Of a DNA stretch of 5,971 nucleotides, positions 4,617 to 5,971 are shown piece by piece. Location: contig PLSG01000136.1 of assembly GCA_003164155.1 (NCBI GenBank), forward strand, positions 1 to 5,971, written 5' to 3'. This DNA comes from Parachlamydiaceae bacterium (GTDB lineage: Bacteria; Chlamydiota; Chlamydiia; Chlamydiales; Parachlamydiaceae). Positions within the stretch are counted from its first letter, which is position 1; the number at the start of each line of letters is the position of its first letter. The position numbers and the translations under genes were made by a program. The notes under the pieces are model-generated. The model did not search any database, had not been told where the DNA came from, and saw only the letters and a list, made by a program, of their open reading frames with translations.

Positions 4617-5693
4617 ATGTGGGCACAACTGAAAAGGCTAAGCATTCTCTTTTTCATATCTCTTTGGCTGCTGAATGGTTCCCTTATGGCAGATTGGAAC
4701 AAACAGTTTGACGAGCAAACGCGTTTGCTTATCCAAGAGCTGCCTCAATTTCAAGACTCCAGCTACCTTAAAAAAAGGAAGCAGTTTCTTTTGGCGCGCC
4801 GGGAAATTTTGAAGGATACGGAAATGCGCAATAAGTTCCTATCTGCCAGTCAGGAAGATAAGTTTATGCTGCATAGGGAGGATCTTGCCATGATCCTCAA
4901 AAAGCGCAAAAACGATCGCATGCACGATTTATACCCTTGGGAATTGTCTTATCTCCTCGGTTCATCCGCCTACATGCTCCCTTCCTTTCCCATCGAGATG
5001 GGAGGTAAAAAGATCATAATACAAGAACTGGAAGAGTTCGAATTCGGAAAAGTTATTTCTGAAAGCTACCCTAAAAAGGGCTTTCCAAAAGAAATAGTCG
5101 ACAAAGTTTCCCTGGAAACATATTGGAAAGCACATCTACAAGCCTATATTCTGGGCTTAGGCGATCTTGTGGTGCAAAATATAGGCGTTAGCCCCTCAGG
5201 GATAATCCGTTTTTTCGATAATGAGTCTTCTATAGGCTATAGGAATTACATTGTTAAGACCGATACGGGCTTTAAAGCTAGTTTCCAGTGCGAGTCTTTC
5301 GATTGGCCTCAATTTCGCGCCGATCTTGATAAGAAAACAGCCAGAAAAATAAAGGCCTATCTGCAAGGTTTTGTGGGTTTTGAAGACAGACTCAAAATCT
5401 ATCTGCAGCATCGACCTATCGATTTTGACATTAATGGCATATTAGAGCGACTCGAGCATGTTAGAAATTTTGAAATTAAAGAAGGTGTATCGTTTAGGGA
5501 TTTTTATGGTTCGCTGCATCCTAAGTTGAGCCGTGGGTTGAAGGACCTGAACCACATAGTGCAAAGCATCCTCAAGCGAAAAGTAGGCTATGGTGCTTCG
5601 CTATTATTTATGTCCCGATGGATAAACAGCTATTCTTTATCGCCTGAGGAAAATGCCATGGTTCAAGGCTGGCTGCACACATATATTGATTGA
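4617..5693 (+). CDS. Exported kinase-fold-like protein, paralog B
   Basis: The protein has 358 residues, the same length as paralog A, and aligns without gaps. The signal peptide has a hydrophobic core at about 8-20 and probably ends at LMA-DW (cut after Ala25). The best conserved blocks are KKRKNDRMHDLYPWELSYL (95-113), YPKKG (151-155), TYWKAHLQAYILGLGDL (168-184), NIGV (188-191), IIRFFDNESS (196-205) and GVSFRDFYGSL (290-300). Its core, LGLGD followed by NIGV, is closer than that of paralog A to the PI3/PI4-kinase loop LGIGDRHNDNIMV. Asp183, Asn188 and Asp201 are retained. Gln136 sits where a nucleotide-binding Lys would be expected, with Lys131/132 nearby. Divergence is highest in the signal peptide and at about 51-80 and 141-150. 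It lies 343 bp after paralog A on the same strand. The substrate is unknown; a lipid or protein kinase acting outside the cytoplasm is possible. Confidence 0.6.
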   Translation: MWAQLKRLSILFFISLWLLNGSLMADWNKQFDEQTRLLIQELPQFQDSSYLKKRKQFLLARREILKDTEMRNKFLSASQEDKFMLHREDLAMILKKRKNDRMHDLYPWELSYLLGSSAYMLPSFPIEMGGKKIIIQELEEFEFGKVISESYPKKGFPKEIVDKVSLETYWKAHLQAYILGLGDLVVQNIGVSPSGIIRFFDNESSIGYRNYIVKTDTGFKASFQCESFDWPQFRADLDKKTARKIKAYLQGFVGFEDRLKIYLQHRPIDFDINGILERLEHVRNFEIKEGVSFRDFYGSLHPKLSRGLKDLNHIVQSILKRKVGYGASLLFMSRWINSYSLSPEENAMVQGWLHTYID

Positions 5694-5715
5694 GGGTAAC
5701 CTCTTTCTTTCTTTC
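5692..5715 (+). terminator. Weak candidate terminator after paralog B
   Basis: GAGG-GTAA-CCTC (5692-5703) is a 4-bp stem with a GNRA-type loop that overlaps the stop codon. It is followed by the pyrimidine-rich stretch TTTCTTTCTTTCC. The stem is short, so termination is only possible. Confidence 0.25.
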
Positions 5716-5768
5716 CATCAAAAAATAAATATGCTAAATATAGATTCATTCGCTATCTATAAATTTTA

Positions 5769-5813
5769 GTTCAGATCTCCTCCCTCTTGATCTATCTGAG
5801 AGGGGATCTGAAC
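5769..5813. repeat. Hairpin upstream of kdpF, CAGAT/TCGGTT family
   Basis: GTTCAGATC (5769-5777) pairs with GATCTGAAC (5805-5813). The stem extends inward to 14 bp with one G-T pair. The loop segment TTGATCTATCTGAG (5787-5800) matches the other two family members at eight or nine of 14 positions, with nearly all differences being transitions. It ends 16 nt before the kdpF ATG. No T-run follows, so it is more likely a leader structure or dispersed repeat than a terminator. Confidence 0.6.
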
Positions 5814-5829
5814 AGTTACTGTGGTGTAT

Positions 5830-5919
5830 ATGGAAATACAATTTATTTTAGTGGGATTTTTAGGCGTAGGGGTTTTCTTTTATCTCATATATACCATGCT
5901 GTTCCCTGAAAAATTTTAG
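5830..5919 (+). CDS. kdpF: KdpF, small subunit of the Kdp K+-transporting ATPase
   Basis: The 29-residue product is one membrane helix, MEIQFILVGFLGVGVFFYLI, followed by YTMLFPEKF. The ending YxxYxxxxPEKF, the length and the single helix are the signature of KdpF. KdpF stabilises the KdpFABC complex, the high-affinity, ATP-driven potassium importer of the inner membrane. In known operons kdpF is first and kdpA follows closely. Here only 52 bases remain before the window ends, so kdpA is expected just outside. The ATG has a poor Shine-Dalgarno (GTGG-type only), and two in-frame GTG codons lie just upstream. Related hairpins stand on both sides of the gene. The identification rests on pattern recognition of a very short protein. 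Confidence 0.8.
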   Translation: MEIQFILVGFLGVGVFFYLIYTMLFPEKF

Positions 5920-5937
5920 CCATTCTCTGGTAGCTGG

Positions 5938-5971
5938 TCAGATCCCCCTCGGTTCCTCTGGGGGGATCTGA
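5938..5971. repeat. Hairpin downstream of kdpF, CAGAT/TCGGTT family
   Basis: TCAGATCCCCC (5938-5948) pairs perfectly with GGGGGATCTGA (5961-5971) around a 12-nt loop, TCGGTTCCTCTG. The stem ends at the last base of the window and may extend. The loop is nearly identical to that at 3150-3163. It lies 18 nt after the kdpF stop, in the presumed kdpF-kdpA gap, where it could alter message stability or read-through. What follows on the plus strand is not visible, so terminator function cannot be judged. Confidence 0.6.

Noticed and set aside
3689..5411. Minus-strand frames at 3689-3946 and 5196-5411 that resemble each other
   Set aside because: They are antisense to the same conserved block of the two paralogs, so their similarity is a shadow of the real genes.
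1..5971. CRISPR array, tRNA, rRNA or transposase gene
   Set aside because: No regularly spaced direct repeats, no cloverleaf-like segment and no transposase motif were seen on either strand.

Overview
This AT-rich window most likely comes from an environmental, amoeba-associated member of the Chlamydiae (Parachlamydiales-like). That assignment is an inference. It rests on a small protein with a two-lobed hydrophobic domain like chlamydial inclusion-membrane (Inc) proteins, on a group of secreted proteins of unfamiliar type, and on hairpin-rich intergenic DNA. No rRNA, tRNA or core marker gene is present to settle it.

Layout, left to right. Positions 1-390 hold no credible gene. They carry a perfect 23-bp inverted repeat (1-92) and a G+C-rich structured island (about 230-350). 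Three genes then lie on the minus strand, in transcription order: a secreted protein with a divergent nucleoside-diphosphate-kinase-like (NDK) domain (2661-1561), an Inc-like small membrane protein (1315-962) and a YchJ/UPF0225 SEC-C protein (825-391). A divergent region of about 535 bp (2662-3196) separates them from two plus-strand genes of exactly equal length (3197-4273 and 4617-5693). These encode paralogous exported proteins with a kinase-like catalytic core. A 115-bp imperfect palindrome sits in the gap between the two copies, just upstream of the second gene. At the right edge is a tiny gene recognisable as kdpF (5830-5919). It is presumably the first gene of a kdp potassium-uptake operon that continues outside the window.

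The most interesting content is a possible secreted phosphotransfer or effector locus. The paralogous pair has Asp183, Asn188 and Asp201 in both copies. The 5- and 13-residue intervals equal those of the catalytic Asp, Asn and DFG Asp of protein kinases and PI3-kinases. Beside it, read divergently, is an exported NDK-like protein that keeps the catalytic-type histidine but has lost the P-loop-like lysine. A joint function is inference from neighbourhood and shared export signals only.

A second theme is intergenic hairpins. Three of them (3139-3170, 5769-5813, 5938-5971) share CAGAT-type stems and a related loop, and two of these bracket kdpF. None is followed by a T-tract, so they do not look like ordinary intrinsic terminators.
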